42,132 nucleotides of DNA, taken from NCBI GenBank assembly GCA_025997715.1, contig BNUY01000005.1:1-42132 (forward strand). Reading direction: 5' to 3'. Numbering within the stretch: the stretch's first letter is position 1; each line of letters opens with the position of its first letter. This document shows positions 7,365 to 15,021 of this stretch, in pieces. This DNA is from Spirochaetia bacterium (GTDB taxonomy: Bacteria > Spirochaetota > Spirochaetia > Treponematales > Breznakiellaceae). The position numbers were made by a program, and so were the translations under genes. The notes below the pieces were generated by a model that saw nothing but the letters and a program-made list of their open reading frames with translations, was not told where the DNA came from and made no database searches.

Positions 7365-8281
7365 ACGCTGCGTTAACCCGGAAAAAATCATTTAACCAAA
7401 TGGCAATTATTTTTGTTCTCCCGGCTCTGCTCATATACCTCGGTTTGTTCATCTATCCATCGGTGCAGGCGTTTTATATCAGCCTCTTTGACTGGAACGG
7501 ATTTACCAGCACCATGAAATTTGTAGGGCTCAGTAATTTTCGCGAAATTCTGGGAGATAAAACCTTCTGGTCCGTAGCGGTTTGGAATTCGCTCCGCATT
7601 ACCGTGCTGGGGGGAGTATTCATCGTACTGTTGGCCTTTCTGCTTTCGGGGATCCTTACCTCACCAAAGCTGCGGGGAAAGAAGGTTTTCCGGGCCTTGA
7701 TTTTCTTTCCGTCGGTGGTCAACCCGATTGCTATTTCCATATTCTGGAATTTTATTTATAACCATAACCAGGGACTATTGAACGGTTTTTTGTCTCTGAT
7801 CGGATTGAAGGGTCTTCAACAGATGTGGATGGACCCAAGTCATCTCTTCTATTCTATTCTGGCAGCGCTGGTATGGCTTAATACGGGGTTTTACTGTGTT
7901 ATTCTTTTGGCCGCCCTGGATCGGGTTCCCGTTACCTACATCGAAGCTGCCCGGCTTGAGGGCGCCGGGGAGTTCAAGATATTCTTTAAGATTAAGCTGC
8001 CTTTGATCATTGATGTATTCTCCACAGCCTTAACCCTTTGGGCGATTAATTCGATTAAGGAATTTGCGCTTCTTTATTCATGGGGCGGGGGAATTGATAT
8101 TCCCGCTCAGGGGGCCACCAATATGGCGGTGAAAATGTATGTCACCGCCTTCGGCAAACGGGTTACCGTATTCCGTATGGGTTATAGTACCACCATGGGG
8201 ATTGTCATGTTTTTGATGGTAGCCCTTTTCGTTGGGATTATTGCATTGGCATTCCGCCGGCGTGATCGGCTGGAATATTAG
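7361..8281 (+). CDS. CUT1 sugar ABC transporter permease, MalF/UgpA type
   Basis: The 306-residue inner-membrane protein has about six transmembrane segments; the first is at FVLPALLIYLGLFIYP. It carries the EAA loop that docks the ATPase (EAARLEGAGEFKIFFKIKLP, about residues 197-216). This is the short MalF form without the large periplasmic loop. It pairs with the next gene to form the channel for an oligosaccharide or modified sugar. It overlaps the oxidoreductase stop by 4 bases, placing uptake and catabolism on one message. No ATPase gene is present in the operon; a shared MsmK/UgpC-like ATPase elsewhere probably drives it. Confidence 0.9.
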   Translation: MNAALTRKKSFNQMAIIFVLPALLIYLGLFIYPSVQAFYISLFDWNGFTSTMKFVGLSNFREILGDKTFWSVAVWNSLRITVLGGVFIVLLAFLLSGILTSPKLRGKKVFRALIFFPSVVNPIAISIFWNFIYNHNQGLLNGFLSLIGLKGLQQMWMDPSHLFYSILAALVWLNTGFYCVILLAALDRVPVTYIEAARLEGAGEFKIFFKIKLPLIIDVFSTALTLWAINSIKEFALLYSWGGGIDIPAQGATNMAVKMYVTAFGKRVTVFRMGYSTTMGIVMFLMVALFVGIIALAFRRRDRLEY

Positions 8282-8296
8282 GGAGAAGGGGTAATC

Positions 8297-9148
8297 ATGA
8301 AACAGAATAAAACGGGGTTTCGGTTCAGTATATTTACGTTTTTATCCCGCATATTCCTCTACATTTGGTGTGCCTTTTCGGTATTCACCTTTCTATGGAT
8401 TATCACCACCAGTTTAAAAACCAACAAGGAATATTTCGCCAAGGTATGGGGTCTTCCCTCGGTACTCCGTTGGTCAAACTACGGAAAAGTGCTGGGCGCC
8501 TATCACCTGGGGCTCAACTTCCTCAACAGCTTGATCGTGGTGGCGGTTTCGGTAACCTTTATTATCCTCATATCCACACCGGCGGCGTACATTCTTTCCC
8601 GTTTCAAGTTCAGGGGGGTGAACTTTTTAAACCGGTTTTTCACCCTGGGGATGGGGGTACCCTTCCAGTTGCTGCTCATTCCGCTTTTCTTTATCCTGTA
8701 CCGTCTTCGGCTGGTGGGAGGCCATGCGGGGCTTATCATCGTGTATGTATCCCTGTCCATCCCCTTTACCATTTTTCTTATCCAGGGATTTTTCCGAACC
8801 CTGCCCAGTGTATTGGAAGAGGCGGCCTACATTGACGGCTGTTCACCCATGCGGACCTTCTTTTCCGTCATGCTGCCCATCGGCAGTCCCGGCATTGTTA
8901 CTGCGGCCATTTTTAACTTCATCAGCCTGTGGAATGAATTCCTCCTGGCCCTGACCCTGCTGAACGATTCCCAAAGCTATACCCTTTCCATAGGGTTGTA
9001 TTCCCTGCAGGGGGCTATGCAGTACACCGGGGACTGGGTTGCCCTTTTTGCGGCGGTGGTGGTGGTTACCATCCCCACCTTGGTAGTTTATCTGTTGCTT
9101 TCACGGCAAATTATTGAGGGCCTGACCATGGGCGCGGTGAAAGAGTAA
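8297..9148 (+). CDS. CUT1 sugar ABC transporter permease, MalG/UgpE type
   Basis: The 283-residue membrane protein has the MalG-family profile: an N-terminal segment ending in WIITTSLKTNKEYF, and an EAA loop EEAAYIDGCSPMRTFFSVML (about 173-192). The C-terminal end is IIEGLTMGAVKE, close to the family-typical GLTxGAVKG. The start ATG follows GGAGAAGGGG. It lies 15 bases after its partner permease and forms the second half of the translocation pore. A small hairpin and T-run separate it from the binding-protein gene. Confidence 0.9.
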   Translation: MKQNKTGFRFSIFTFLSRIFLYIWCAFSVFTFLWIITTSLKTNKEYFAKVWGLPSVLRWSNYGKVLGAYHLGLNFLNSLIVVAVSVTFIILISTPAAYILSRFKFRGVNFLNRFFTLGMGVPFQLLLIPLFFILYRLRLVGGHAGLIIVYVSLSIPFTIFLIQGFFRTLPSVLEEAAYIDGCSPMRTFFSVMLPIGSPGIVTAAIFNFISLWNEFLLALTLLNDSQSYTLSIGLYSLQGAMQYTGDWVALFAAVVVVTIPTLVVYLLLSRQIIEGLTMGAVKE

Positions 9149-9158
9149 AATGGCTGAG

Positions 9159-9177
9159 AAAGCCTGTTAGGCTTTTT
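9159..9177 (+). terminator. small hairpin with T-run between permease and binding-protein genes
   Basis: AAAGCC at 9159-9164 pairs with GGCTTT at 9170-9175 around a 5-base loop, and the T-run continues to 9177. The stem is short, so this may be a weak attenuator or an mRNA-end stabiliser for unequal expression of the solute-binding protein. Confidence 0.35.
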
Positions 9178-9202
9178 AAAATATATGAAGAGGAGTTTTA
9201 AA

Positions 9203-10543
9203 ATGAAGGGAATGAAAAAAACAGTGTTTCTTCTGTCGGCTCTGGCGCTGGTATTTGCGCTGACTGGCTGCAGCAAGAAGAGCGGGTCATCGGCGGCGGC
9301 TGCATCCGATGGCGGATTCAAAGGAGTACAACTTGTGTATTCGAGCTTCTGGAATGAAGCGGAACCGGCTGCAGTTTGGCTCAAGCAAATGGCCAAGCAG
9401 TGGGAAACGGAGACCGGCGGCAGCATCAGGTTTAATTTTATCGGCCGCGATCTCCTTACCCAGATTAAAACCCAGGTTTTGTCCGGCAATGCTCCTGACA
9501 TCATCGATCAGGATTCCAGTGAAATACAGGCTGCATTCCTCACCGATGAAGTTTTACTCCAGCCTTTGAACGAAGTACTGAACGGTACAGCGCCCGGAGA
9601 TTCTGTTCCTCTCAAGGATAAGCTCAATTCCGGCTATACCATGTATACTCAGGGCGGAAATGATTATTTTGTCCCCTTTATGTTTGTTACCGCCGGTTTC
9701 TTCTATGACAAGACCATGTTTGCAAAACTTAATCTGAGTGTTCCCAAGACCTGGGAAGATTTCATTAAGGTATGTTCCGCCCTCAAGGCAGCGGGTATTC
9801 CCCCCATCGCCCTGGACGGCAATATCAGCTTCTACAATGCCTACTACTATACATGGGCGGTGCAGCGGGTTTTAGGTTCCGGACAACTGATGGCCGCCGC
9901 CTCGGATCCGACCGGCGCCGCCTGGGATAATCCGGGCTATCTTGAAGCGGCTAAACTGGTATATGAACTTTCAAAGGGCGGAAAGAATTTGTTCCAGCCC
10001 GGTTATGAAGGTTCCGCCTATCCTACCGGCCAGAGCGAATGGGCCCAGGGCAAGTACGGCATGGTATTCTGCGGTACCTGGATTCCTGTAGAAACCTCAG
10101 AGCAAACTGCGGATGATTTTAAATACGGATTCTTCAGCTTCCCTGCAGTTCCGGGCGGCAAGGGCAGCGGGACTGAAATTGAAGCCCAGAGTTTTTCTTT
10201 TGCCGTACCCCGGGATGCAAAGCAGCCTGCAGCGGCCAAGAATTTTATCAGCTACCTGAGCAGCAAAAAATCTGCCGATATTTTTGTGAATGCTTCTACC
10301 AACATCAGCGCCCGCACCGACGCTATCTCTCCGCAGCATCTTGACGATGCCAATCCGATTCTCAGCAATTCCACGGGTTATTTCAAGAATTATGACGGCG
10401 TGATGGGCAGTCTCCCCGAATGGTGGGCCGATATTTTCTATCCCGCCGACAATGGTTTGGTATTCGGTACCCTGACCCCTGAACGGTTCATCAGCCAAAT
10501 TAAGGCCGATACAATCCGGTTCTATGCCAATAAGCAGCGGTAG
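9203..10543 (+). CDS. family-1 extracellular solute-binding lipoprotein (sugar)
   Basis: The 446-residue protein has a lipoprotein signal peptide (MKGMKKTVFLLSALALVFA followed by LTGC, Cys about residue 22) and a Ser/Ala-rich tether. The fold is that of MalE-type binding proteins: a central region with APDIIDQDSSE, and SEWAQGKYGMVFCGTW typical of the SBP_bac_1 family. It captures the sugar outside the membrane and delivers it to the two permeases upstream. ATG 9203 has AAGAGGAG seven bases before it; the ATG at 9185 lacks a site. It ends the first sugar operon, immediately before a strong hairpin. Confidence 0.9.
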   Translation: MKGMKKTVFLLSALALVFALTGCSKKSGSSAAAASDGGFKGVQLVYSSFWNEAEPAAVWLKQMAKQWETETGGSIRFNFIGRDLLTQIKTQVLSGNAPDIIDQDSSEIQAAFLTDEVLLQPLNEVLNGTAPGDSVPLKDKLNSGYTMYTQGGNDYFVPFMFVTAGFFYDKTMFAKLNLSVPKTWEDFIKVCSALKAAGIPPIALDGNISFYNAYYYTWAVQRVLGSGQLMAAASDPTGAAWDNPGYLEAAKLVYELSKGGKNLFQPGYEGSAYPTGQSEWAQGKYGMVFCGTWIPVETSEQTADDFKYGFFSFPAVPGGKGSGTEIEAQSFSFAVPRDAKQPAAAKNFISYLSSKKSADIFVNASTNISARTDAISPQHLDDANPILSNSTGYFKNYDGVMGSLPEWWADIFYPADNGLVFGTLTPERFISQIKADTIRFYANKQR

Positions 10544-10560
10544 TACGCTCGTTTTCCGGA

Positions 10561-10602
10561 GGAGCTGCATAAAGGGATGCACAGTCCCTTTTTTGCAGCT
10601 CC
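10561..10602 (+). terminator. intrinsic-type terminator after the first sugar operon
   Basis: Outer arms GGAGCTGCA (10561-10569) and TGCAGCTCC (10594-10602) are perfect complements. An inner pair, AAAGGGA (10571-10577) with TCCCTTT (10585-10591), leads into TTTT. It closes the operon 18 bases after the binding-protein stop. Confidence 0.75.
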
Positions 10603-10663
10603 TGCCTGAAAATGTCAGGGGATTTGCATAGTGAATTACGAGGATTACTAAGGAGAAAAGAAA

Positions 10664-11668
10664 ATGGCAGTAAAATCAGGCGTAACGGATGCCGGCAGGT
10701 TGAACCGATCAAGTTTTCTGAAGGGTTTTTCATCATTTACCAAAAATTACGCAATCGTGGTTGCCATTGTGGTGCTGGGCATTATCTATTCTTTTGCGTC
10801 GGAGTATTTTCTTTCCTACCGGAATCTGCGGAACATATTGCTGCAAACCTCCGCGGTCGCCATTGTGGCAATCGGCCAGGGCATGATCCTGATGACCGCC
10901 GATTTTGACCTTTCCCTGGGGCAGATCGTTTGTTTTACCAGCGCCTTTGCCGCATGGATGATGAAATTCCATGAGGCGGCTCCGATAATTGCGGCCATTG
11001 TCGCGTTGGGATTCGGCTGTCTCATGGGGGCCACCAACGGGTTTTTAATCGCCTTTTGTAAGATACCGGCCTTTGTGGCTACCCTGGGTATGCAGCTTAT
11101 CTGTATGGGCCTGGTGCGGATTGTGACCAACGCGTCTCCGATTCCCAGTATGCCCCGGTCAATGGAATGGCTGGGGCGGGGCTTTATCGGCGGCGCGGCC
11201 TATGGTATTCCCATAAGCGTGGTGATTATGATCCTCATGTATCTCCTGTTCGCGTTTATTACCAGAAGGACCAGGCTGGGCCGTAATATTTACGCCATCG
11301 GGGGCAGCGCCGAGGCCGCCTATTTTTCCGGCATCAATGTCAAGATGAACAAGCTCATCGTGTTTACCCTTGCGGGGGCCATAGCCGCCTTTGGTGGTCT
11401 CATCCTTCTTTCCCGGCTGGATTCAGCCGCGGTAACCAACGGCTACCAATACGAGTTTGACGCGATAATTTCCTGCGTAATCGGCGGCATAAGCCTGGCG
11501 GGAGGGAAGGGCAAGATCATTCAGGCGCTTTTCGGCGCCATATTCCTGACCCTGTTTTTTAACGGGATGACCATGCTCAATGTGCACCCCTTTATACAGC
11601 CCGTGTTGAAGGGTCTTGTGTTGATTGGCGCCGTGGCGATAGACGTCGTACGAAACCGGAAGCGGTAA
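10664..11668 (+). CDS. CUT2 sugar ABC transporter permease (RbsC family)
   Basis: The 334-residue multi-spanning protein has the RbsC/AraH/XylH signature: AIVAIGQGMILMTADFDLSLGQ (here DFDLS replaces the common GIDLS), later TRLGRNIYAIGGSAEAAYFSGINV, then GGISLAGGKGKIIQALFGA. These permeases dimerise with a fused double ATPase. The cytoplasmic N-terminus of about 25 residues precedes the first membrane segment at YAIVVAIVVLGIIYSFAS. The start ATG follows AAGGAGA. It opens a second sugar operon after the terminator at 10561-10602; no strong promoter is obvious in the short gap. Confidence 0.9.
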   Translation: MAVKSGVTDAGRLNRSSFLKGFSSFTKNYAIVVAIVVLGIIYSFASEYFLSYRNLRNILLQTSAVAIVAIGQGMILMTADFDLSLGQIVCFTSAFAAWMMKFHEAAPIIAAIVALGFGCLMGATNGFLIAFCKIPAFVATLGMQLICMGLVRIVTNASPIPSMPRSMEWLGRGFIGGAAYGIPISVVIMILMYLLFAFITRRTRLGRNIYAIGGSAEAAYFSGINVKMNKLIVFTLAGAIAAFGGLILLSRLDSAAVTNGYQYEFDAIISCVIGGISLAGGKGKIIQALFGAIFLTLFFNGMTMLNVHPFIQPVLKGLVLIGAVAIDVVRNRKR

Positions 11669-11687
11669 AGCGTAAAAGGGGAGAGGG

Positions 11688-13172
11688 ATGGCGGAAGATA
11701 CGGTGATATTGAAGATAGATCATATTTCAATAAGCTTTCCGGGGGTAAAAGCCCTTGACGATGTCAACTTTCGTGTTGAACGGGGAACGGTACACGGGCT
11801 TGTCGGGGAAAACGGCGCGGGCAAAAGTTCGCTGATAAAGATACTTGCGGGTATCTATAAGGCGGATTCCGGAAATATTATTTTAAACGGCCAACCGGTA
11901 CACTTCAAAACCCCCCATGAAGCGCAGCTTGCGGGGATAAGCGTGGTTCACCAGGAATTCAAACTCTCTGAACCGCTAACGGTTACGGAGAATATTTTTC
12001 TGGGCAGGCTCCTGTACAAACGGGGGCTGGTTGACTGGAAGGGAATGCGGAAGAAAGCCCGGGAGATGCTGGATGAACTGGGGATCGCTATTGATGTGGA
12101 TGATATTGTCAGTAACCTTTCGGTGGCAAAAAAACAGATAGTTGAAATTTGCAAGGCCATCAACATCAACGCGAGTCTGCTGATCATGGACGAGCCCTCC
12201 GCAACCCTGACGGTAAAAGAACAGGAGATCATGTTCAATATTATCCGGAAGCTGAATAAAAACGGCATGACGGTAATATATATTTCCCATCGCCTGGAAG
12301 AGGTATTCGATCTGACCGCCAATGTTACCGTACTGCGGGACGGCAGGCATGTAGAAACCCTGCCGACCGTCAATGTGGACCGGAAAAAACTGATCTCCCT
12401 GATGGTAGGCCGGGAACTGGTCAATGAATATCCCAAGGAAAAAGTCGGCATCGGCGAAACCCTTCTTGAAGTTAGGGGGCTTAATCGCCGGGGTGTTTTG
12501 GAGGATATCAATTTCCATGTGCGCCGGGGTGAGATACTGGGATTTGCCGGTTTGGTCGGTTCGGGGCGTACCGAGACGGCCCGGGCGGTATTGGGGATAG
12601 ACCGGATCGATTCCGGAAAAATCACCTTGAAAGGGCAGGATGTTACCCACAGTAGTTTTAAGCAATCAATTAAAAACGGGCTTGGCTTGGTGCCCGAGGA
12701 CCGGAAATTGCAGGGGCTGGTGCAGATTCTCATGGTGAAAGAAAATATTTCCATGGTAAATATGGGCCGGATTATAAAAGCAGGAATTGTGCACCCCTCC
12801 CTGGAAGACAAATACAGCAGGGAATATGTGGAAAAACTCCGCATAGCCACCCCCTCCCTGGAAACCCAGGCGCAGTATCTTTCCGGGGGAAACCAGCAGA
12901 AGGTGGTTATCGCGAAATGGCTAATGCAGAACAGTGATATTATTTTTATGGATGAACCAACCCGGGGCGTTGATGTGGGCGCCAAGGTTGAAATCTATAT
13001 GCTGATGAATGAAATGATAAAACAGGGAAAGGCGGTGGTCATGATCTCATCGGAACTCCCTGAAGTATTGGGCATGAGCGACCGGATCATGGTTATGCAT
13101 GAAGGGAAAATCGTGGGGGAGCTTAACCGGGAAGAGGCTACCCAGGAATCGATCATGTCCCTCTGTGTGTAG
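11688..13172 (+). CDS. CUT2 sugar ABC transporter ATP-binding protein (RbsA/MglA family)
   Basis: The 494 residues contain two tandem ABC domains. The first has Walker A GENGAGKSS (40-48) and Walker B LLIMDEPSATL. The second has the degenerate P-loop GLVGSGRTE, the signature LSGGNQQKVVIAKWL and Walker B IIFMDEPTRGVDVGAK. A degenerate second P-loop with an intact signature is normal for RbsA-like proteins. The first domain has LSVAKKQ where LSxGxxQ is usual, also a known trait of this family. It energises uptake through the upstream permease. The start follows GGGGAGAGGG. Confidence 0.92.
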   Translation: MAEDTVILKIDHISISFPGVKALDDVNFRVERGTVHGLVGENGAGKSSLIKILAGIYKADSGNIILNGQPVHFKTPHEAQLAGISVVHQEFKLSEPLTVTENIFLGRLLYKRGLVDWKGMRKKAREMLDELGIAIDVDDIVSNLSVAKKQIVEICKAININASLLIMDEPSATLTVKEQEIMFNIIRKLNKNGMTVIYISHRLEEVFDLTANVTVLRDGRHVETLPTVNVDRKKLISLMVGRELVNEYPKEKVGIGETLLEVRGLNRRGVLEDINFHVRRGEILGFAGLVGSGRTETARAVLGIDRIDSGKITLKGQDVTHSSFKQSIKNGLGLVPEDRKLQGLVQILMVKENISMVNMGRIIKAGIVHPSLEDKYSREYVEKLRIATPSLETQAQYLSGGNQQKVVIAKWLMQNSDIIFMDEPTRGVDVGAKVEIYMLMNEMIKQGKAVVMISSELPEVLGMSDRIMVMHEGKIVGELNREEATQESIMSLCV

Positions 13173-13202
13173 GGGCGGTCTGAGCAATGGTGTGTAAATA
13201 AG

Positions 13203-13216
13203 TGGGAATATTCCCA
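13203..13216. promoter_or_regulatory. perfect 14-bp palindrome upstream of the periplasmic binding-protein gene
   Basis: TGGGAATATTCCCA reads the same on both strands, and four flanking bases on each side can also pair (one G-T). A T-rich stretch follows. It may be an operator, an attenuator or an mRNA-stabilising hairpin between the ATPase and binding-protein genes. Confidence 0.45.
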
Positions 13217-13244
13217 TTTAAATTTTTACTTTGGAGGAATCAAA

Positions 13245-14252
13245 ATGAAACATGCAAAACTGATTTTGTGTGTGCTCCTGGCGTTAATGGTAATACCGGG
13301 AGCAGTTTTTGCCGGCGGCGGGCAGCAGGGCGGTAAGTCTGCGGAACCGGTGCAGGTAATTGCCAACAGTCCCCTGGCGGGGAAACGGATCGGCGTAGTC
13401 CACATCACCCTGTACGATGAATGGTGCAAGGGGGTGTACGACGATTTTATCAAGGTTGGGAAAGAGTATGGGGTTGCTGAAATCAATATTCAGAACGGCG
13501 ACCTGAATGCTGAAATCCAACAGCGGCAGGTGGAAGATTTTATCACCCAGAAATATGATATGATCTTTATTGACCCGGTTTCTCCCGATGGTATACAAGC
13601 GGCCCTGGATAAGGCCAATGCCGCCGGTATTCCGGTGATCGCCTTTGACTCCGGTACGAGCTGGCCGCCCCTTGTTTCCCATATCGCCTGGGATCATGCG
13701 GAGACCGGACGGCTTACCGGAAGATATGCGGCGGACTATGCAAAGAAAAACCTTGGGGGGAAAGCACGGGTTGGCATTCTTGCCATGCTGGACGCCCCCC
13801 ATACCGCTATCCGTTCCCAGACTTTTAAGGAAGAACTTGAAGCGGGGCTTGGCAAAGCAAATGTTACCTATGTGTTTGAACAGGATTTCGGACAGACCCG
13901 GGAAAGCGCCGCCAACATCGTAACCAATAATATCGCCAAACCGATTGATATTATCTGGGGCGCGGTGGATAACGCCGCCTTCGGAGCCCGGATAGCCCTG
14001 CAGGCTGCGGGGGCCACGAACACCAAGATCATCAGCGCAGGCGCCTGGGGAAGTGAACCCTTCTCCACCGTTGCCGCCAAGGATCCCAATTACATGATGG
14101 CCGTTGGTATTCCTACGGAAGGTATTGTGCGGAAAACCATGGAAACCGCCGCGAAGTATTTCGCCGGTGACAAGAATATCCCCCGGGAACAGAATATCGA
14201 TCTGGCGGTAATCGATCAGAGTACCATCGCTAATTTCAGGCAGTATTACTAA
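13245..14252 (+). CDS. periplasmic sugar-binding protein (RbsB/PBP type 1)
   Basis: The 335-residue protein starts with a Sec signal peptide (hydrophobic residues to VFAGGGQQ at about 20-27; no lipobox Cys). The mature part follows the Peripla_BP_4 pattern: GKRIGVVHITLYDEW, repeated Gln-rich helix QQRQVEDFITQKYDMIFIDPVSPDGI, and PVIAFDSG. It binds a monosaccharide and hands it to the permease and ATPase encoded upstream. Translation starts at ATG 13245, 7 bases after GGAGGA. Its position after the ATPase and behind a palindrome suggests separately tuned expression. Confidence 0.9.
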   Translation: MKHAKLILCVLLALMVIPGAVFAGGGQQGGKSAEPVQVIANSPLAGKRIGVVHITLYDEWCKGVYDDFIKVGKEYGVAEINIQNGDLNAEIQQRQVEDFITQKYDMIFIDPVSPDGIQAALDKANAAGIPVIAFDSGTSWPPLVSHIAWDHAETGRLTGRYAADYAKKNLGGKARVGILAMLDAPHTAIRSQTFKEELEAGLGKANVTYVFEQDFGQTRESAANIVTNNIAKPIDIIWGAVDNAAFGARIALQAAGATNTKIISAGAWGSEPFSTVAAKDPNYMMAVGIPTEGIVRKTMETAAKYFAGDKNIPREQNIDLAVIDQSTIANFRQYY

Positions 14253-14262
14253 AACTGTTTCG

Positions 14263-14287
14263 GCGGCTCCGCACTTTACGGGGCCGC
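14263..14287 (+). terminator. GC-rich hairpin after the binding-protein gene
   Basis: GCGGCTCC at 14263-14270 pairs with GGGGCCGC at 14280-14287 (one T-G pair), followed by TCTTTC. The T-run is poor, so it may only attenuate transcription into the CBM9-like gene. Confidence 0.4.
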
Positions 14288-14301
14288 TCTTTCGTGAGCC
14301 C

Positions 14302-14913
14302 GTGGATATGCATACGTATAAGGTACAACCCATAGCCGGTAATCCTGATTGGGATGCCATTGAAAAAACGGAATTAACCCATGCGCTTTGGCTTCCCCGG
14401 CCCGATGGCATGAGGGCCTTTGGCCAGCTTTGTTACAATCAGGATGCGCTGAAGGTACGTCTTACCGCACATGAAAAAAACCCCCTGGCCCGTTCCCTTG
14501 GGCTGACCGACTATGTGCACATAGACAGCGCCCTGGAATTTTTCTTCTCCCCCCTTCCGGATGATCCCCGCTATTTTAATTTTGAATTCAACCTCCGGGG
14601 AACGATCTACCTTGGATTTGGATTTGACCGGTACCGGGCGGCGCGGCAGTTAATTCCCGATTACCGCAGCTTGTTTTCCGTAACGCCATTTCAATTTGAC
14701 GGCGGCTGGGGAATTGATTTTGTCATACCGGTTTCATTTATCGGGATATACCTGCCTTCATTCAAATTGGAAAAGGGGCTTGTTTTACGGGGAAATTTTT
14801 ATAAATGCGGAGAGGAAACTGAGCCGCCGCACTACCTCGCGTGGAATCCCGTTGAATGGGAAACTCCCGAATTCCATCGTCCTGAATGTTTTGGCCAATT
14901 TCGCCTTGAATAG
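14302..14913 (+). CDS. CBM9-like carbohydrate-binding protein
   Basis: The product is 203 residues from GTG 14302 or 201 from ATG 14308. It resembles single-domain family-9 carbohydrate-binding modules: an aromatic-rich beta sandwich with DSALEFFFSPLPDDPRYFNF in the middle and the typical ending GNFYKCGEETEPPHYLAWNP, then a Phe/Glu-rich tail to FGQFRLE. No signal peptide or membrane segment is visible, which is odd for a carbohydrate-binding module and argues for a cytoplasmic role. It follows the sugar transporter, so binding or sensing of the imported sugar is plausible but unproven. No clear ribosome-binding site precedes either start. Confidence 0.6.
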   Translation: MDMHTYKVQPIAGNPDWDAIEKTELTHALWLPRPDGMRAFGQLCYNQDALKVRLTAHEKNPLARSLGLTDYVHIDSALEFFFSPLPDDPRYFNFEFNLRGTIYLGFGFDRYRAARQLIPDYRSLFSVTPFQFDGGWGIDFVIPVSFIGIYLPSFKLEKGLVLRGNFYKCGEETEPPHYLAWNPVEWETPEFHRPECFGQFRLE

Positions 14914-14926
14914 CGGAATCGCCGGA

Positions 14927-15010
14927 TTAACCACCGACCTCACGGACGCCACGGACTCCTGCTTTCTTATCCTTTCCTTTGTCCGTGTTGTCCGTGAGGT
15001 CGGTGGTTAA
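14927..15010. repeat. long perfect inverted repeat between convergent genes
   Basis: The 21-base arm at 14927-14947 (TTAACCACCGACCTCACGGAC) is exactly complementary to 14990-15010. A second inner pair, ACGGAC 14951-14956 with GTCCGT 14981-14986, extends the stem. The left arm has a 9-nt period (CACGGACGC, CACGGACTC). It begins 14 bases after one gene's stop and ends 12 bases before the stop of the opposing gene, so it probably acts as a two-way terminator. Confidence 0.75.
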
Positions 15011-15021
15011 ATTCCTAATTT

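Noticed and set aside
11948..12985. 345-residue minus-strand frame
   Set aside because: Mirror image of the sugar ATPase gene; Ser/Arg/Ile-rich composition typical of antisense frames.
13284..14411. 375-residue minus-strand frame
   Set aside because: Spans two well-supported genes on the other strand and shows no family motif.
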